A stretch of DNA of 21,841 nt, taken from Purshia tridentata (taxonomy: Eukaryota; Streptophyta; Magnoliopsida; Rosales; Rosaceae). Shown here in pieces: positions 18,747 through 21,841 of the stretch. Numbering within the stretch: position 1 is the first letter of the stretch; every line of letters begins with the position of its first letter. The notes under the pieces were generated by a model. It had not been told where the DNA came from. It did not search any database and saw only the letters and a list, made by a program, of their open reading frames with translations. The stretch lies in the NCBI GenBank assembly GCA_003254885.1, contig QANT01002385.1, forward strand, positions 1-21,841, given 5' to 3'. A program made the position numbers and the translations under genes.

Positions 18747-20968
18747 TCATTCTTGCAAGACAAATGAACCCTCTATTCTTTTCTCCAAAGTCTGCTGAAT
18801 AGGAAAATTTAAAGAAGAAAACATGTCATTGGTACTACAGGCAGGTGCAGGCTTGAATTCATATGGACCTTCCTTTGGCCCCCAAACCTGTACAATAACA
18901 AGAACTTTGAATTATTCCCGGGAAACTACCAGTATTAAAAAGTCCAATGAGGTGATTATAGTAAATTGACTAAGAGTAGAAAAACTGACTTGATTTCCAT
19001 CATCATCGTAGCCCCTATCCCAGGCATGTAGCTCATTATTTTTAAGAATTGCCAGTTCTGAAGTACAGTACGATGCCCCATTCTGTCATAAAGGGAAGAA
19101 ATGATATCACTGAAAAGCAGTAATGTGATTCATTGCACTTTCAAGTAACCCAACTCTTATCCATGGTCCCAGACCAAGGTCATGTGATCAGCATAGTTAG
19201 AGGGGAAGGAAAAAACACAAACCAACAGACAATTACCCATAAATTGGGAAAACTGGCAGGCGGAGTTGAACCTTCATATAAGCAGCGTTTCCCACGCTCA
19301 CATCGTTTCAGATGTATTGTTGTCAAATGCTCTGCAATGTCCTGTACACAGATAACAAATTTTAAAATAAACTTCAAGGCAAATCTATAAAAAAATTTAA
19401 ATAGTTAAAATTTAGACAATGGGAAGCCAGAAAAAGTAACAACTTCAAAGCATAAATATAATTTTGAGTTTTTACTCACGAACTTGGGCCTGAACCTCAC
19501 AGGCAAGGTTAGCAGAGCGCAAAAACAAAAATTAAATTAATGGTCCCGGGTAATGAGTGTTCCCATAATATAGCATTTACAAACAATTCAACCCAGTAAA
19601 GTTCTTAAGTTTCATCTTAGACTAAATTTTAAAGTAAGATCCACCGTCCGAAAGGTTCAAGGTAAAATAATTTTTATCAGGTGAAGTTAGCTATTTGATA
19701 ATCATCTATAAACTCATTTTAGTATTTTCTACACCTGAATTTTAAACTGCATTTGTAAGCCACAAAAATATATAATGTCCGATAAAAAACCAGAGAATAA
19801 AAAAATATGCATTGAGAAGCTAATATTGTGATTTAAAGACTAACCCCGATAACTTCTTCAGGGAGTGGGCGCTGGTCCTTTGAACGATCACAGAAGTTCT
19901 TGTATTCATCCACGTCCCTAATTGCATATGAGCTTAGCTGCTCATTGATAAGAATTTAAAAATATTAGAAAGTCATTTGAATCCCAAGATACATCTCACA
20001 CATTTTCGTCTCATGCTAGCATATGAAGTAAAAGAGACCTAGTCATGATTTATTTGATGAATAAATTTTAGATAGACATTAAAAATGTCTACCCTCCAAA
20101 AAGGGTTCGGATGGGTCGAATTTTAGTCTTTCAACGGAACAAGAGAAGTTCAAATAACAATATCATTAACAATATGCTGTTAAAACTAAACTGCATAATA
20201 TATTATATGTGCACCTCAACATCACACTTCAACTCTTTCGGGCAAGGCTTCACCATATAAAATCTCTGCAACCAAGTAATTAAGAATTACTGAAGTCTAA
20301 CCAGAAAGTCTTTGAAAGAAACAATCTAAAAGCCTGTAGGTTTGAACAAAAAGGTTCAGTCTGAAGAGAAAAAGCTAAGAATTGAAGCAACATACCTGGC
20401 GAAAGGGCTTCTGAGGAGTCCTCCAGAAAGCCTACCAAAAACCCACATTAAAGCTCATCTCCAGCATATAACATACTCTACAGGAAAGAATTCATTGCAT
20501 TTGGTAAATAGAATTATGCTTACTTGTTCAAAATACAAGACCTTAGAGCCGTCCACCATCTCAGCAGCTGGGCACGTAAGCATTCTACAAGTTCAAGTTA
20601 AGCACCATATAACAATCAATTACAAACAGTTCAACTTCAAGATAACACAACAATCACTCAAATTCAAAAAACTAAAACAAAATCGAATGAATTGAATTGG
20701 GTTGCAGCAAAAGTGGGTGGTTGGGTACCTACCTGATGTTGAAGTAATGGTCAGGATCTCTAGCTGCTTGGTCCTTGGAAAACTTCTCGCCGGAGAGAGA
20801 GCGAGCCACGTGTCGGGCATGGTCCCAGCGGGTGGTGGACTTGGTCAGCCGCTTCAGCAGAAGAGCCCCTCCTATCAGCACCAGTGTCTTCACCACCAAC
20901 CCTCGCGCCATGCCCCACCCACCTGAGGAGTCGGAGCTCCCGCTACCAGACTCCGACCCGATACCCAT
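18747..20968 (-). CDS. CRL: CRUMPLED LEAF (CRL), CpcT/CpeT-fold plastid envelope protein
   Basis: Chloroplast outer-envelope protein needed for plastid division and normal cell patterning in Arabidopsis. Its fold is related to the CpcT/CpeT bilin lyases of cyanobacteria. Minus-strand exons are 20968-20733, 20584-20524, 20431-20396, 20265-20215, 19937-19845, 19341-19237, 19082-18990 and 18887-18747. All borders are GT-AG and the 271-aa frame is unbroken, close to the Arabidopsis length. The N-terminus is Gly/Ser-rich and is followed by a hydrophobic anchor at about residues 20-38 (MARGLVVKTLVLIGGALLLK). Conserved blocks follow: RSLSGEKFSKDQAARDPDHY, MLTCPAAEMVDGSKVLYFEQ, AFWRTPQKPFRQ, FYMVKPCPKELKCDV, DQRPLPEEVIGDIAEHLTTI, GKRCLYEGSTPP, NGASYCTSELAILKNNELH and VWGPKEGPYEFKPA. 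No classical cleavable transit peptide is seen, as expected for an outer-envelope protein. Confidence 0.97.
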
Positions 20969-21640
20969 TTTCTTATTCGCAGTTTAATGGCAATGACTCA
21001 ATGTGTTTACTACTACAAGTAGTACCATTTTGATTTTACTACTACAAACTGCAGCAATAACAATTAACAAAGCTAGGGATTCTCGCTGCTGCTGCTATTG
21101 ATACTCAGCCAACAGTCAGAGAATCAATCCTACTACATATAAAACCTACTTTTTATTGTGAATTATGAAATGGGAAATCGATCAGTGGTTTGGGTTGGGT
21201 TGGGTTGGATTTCGACGGGTCATCGACAGTTCGAGACCATTCATCAGGATTTCAGAAATATAAATTATATAAGGCTTGCTTCAACACTGAAGAGCTTGTT
21301 AAGGATTGCCACGTCGCCGTCACCATTCCGTGCTACTTCTTCCATATTTTACACTTTGCGATGTGATAAAGGGCCCATAATGGATTGGGCCGTGAGGTCC
21401 ATTAGAACATACATACAACCTCAAGATTAATAAAAAGTCCAGACTATTCAGAATACTCTTTATTACGACATTGGTGGTCGGAATAATCTGAACTTAAAAA
21501 GTTCGTAATTTTTGTTATTCGGTTACATGCGGTGATCGAACTTTAGACATACTAAATTTAACTCATTCTCTCATCCGTACTCATTATTTAGACTAATTCA
21601 TAAAATATAAAATCCATAAATCTTTATATAAAAGGTAAAT
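20969..21640. promoter_or_regulatory. CRL upstream region
   Basis: Contains the CRL promoter on the minus strand. GGCCCA at 21372-21377 and TGGGCC at 21386-21391 are two site II type motifs about 400 bp before the ATG. A short GGGTT run is at about 21191-21212. No gene is visible in the remainder. Confidence 0.35.
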
Positions 21641-21841
21641 GGTTATTTTGGTCTCCAGACTATTACACTTATATCAGTTTGGTCCCCAGACTTTTAATTT
21701 AGAAAATTAAGGATTCTGACTTTTTCAATTTTGTCAATTGAGGACTTTTTCAACAATTTACACATTTTTTATCCAAATTTTTGTTTTTATAATACCATGT
21801 AAAGTCATTTTTTAGAGCAAAATGGTTCCTTTCATATAGAC
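21641..21841. repeat. Dispersed-repeat-like DNA at the right edge
   Basis: TTTTGGTCTCCAGACT and GTTTGGTCCCCAGACT occur 35 bp apart, followed by degenerate GAGGACTTTTTCAA words. This GGTCCC-plus-GACTTTT pattern is common in terminal or subterminal parts of plant Mutator-like and other non-autonomous elements. The element runs off the window. Confidence 0.35.

Noticed and set aside
1..21841. Search for tRNA, snoRNA, rRNA, viral or CRISPR-like structure
   Set aside because: No tRNA box motifs, spaced identical repeats or viral proteins were recognised by eye. A covariance-model scan would be decisive.

Overview
The window is plant nuclear DNA, most likely from a core eudicot. It contains spliced genes with GT-AG introns, AT-rich intergenic DNA, and plant-specific families: LEAFY, DYW-type PPR, GT47 IRX10-like and CRUMPLED LEAF. 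I cannot narrow the species from sequence alone. I see no tRNA, rRNA, virus-like or CRISPR sequence.

Layout from left to right. (1) At 533-1330 (-) lies a decayed PORR-domain RNA-binding gene. At 1370-1561 (-) is a small unrecognised ORF with an E2F-type site directly before its ATG. (2) At 2207-4176 (-) is a complete three-exon LEAFY/FLORICAULA gene of 400 aa. (3) A head-to-head LFY/PPR intergenic region carries ACGT-core and TGGGCC/T motifs. It is followed by a two-exon DYW-type PPR gene at 5947-7724 (+). (4) At 8335-10273 (-) is a six-exon Sec14-like (CRAL-TRIO) gene of 264 aa. Upstream are a diverged second first exon (11240-11437) and a second copy of the gene's 3' flank (10379-10589), the remains of a tandem duplication that lost exons 2-6. 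(5) A 353-bp foldback element (11521-11873) and AT-rich DNA with smaller inverted repeats extend to about 14.3 kb. (6) At 14352-16610 (+) is a four-exon xylan xylosyltransferase of the IRX10/IRX10L type, 413 aa. (7) At 17165-18073 (+) is a four-exon rubredoxin-like membrane protein with a probable plastid transit peptide. (8) At 18747-20968 (-) is an eight-exon CRUMPLED LEAF (CRL) gene of 271 aa. The right edge holds dispersed-repeat-like DNA.

The genes do not form an operon or a single pathway. They act in floral identity (LFY), organelle RNA editing (PPR), lipid binding or transfer (Sec14-like), xylan synthesis (IRX10L) and the plastid (rubredoxin-like, CRL). Their shared logic is conserved gene order. 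From memory, Arabidopsis has LFY next to IRX10L at At5g61850/At5g61840, and a PPR, a rubredoxin-like gene and CRL near At5g50990-At5g51020. This window would then keep in one place what Arabidopsis split between two duplicated segments.

I found no clearly undescribed biological system. The observations most worth following are the orphan but splice-competent first exon of the Sec14-like gene, the foldback element just upstream of it, and several unusual features of the LFY gene: an Arg-to-Gly change in the DNA-binding domain, an alanine run, and a minisatellite that makes up most of intron 1.
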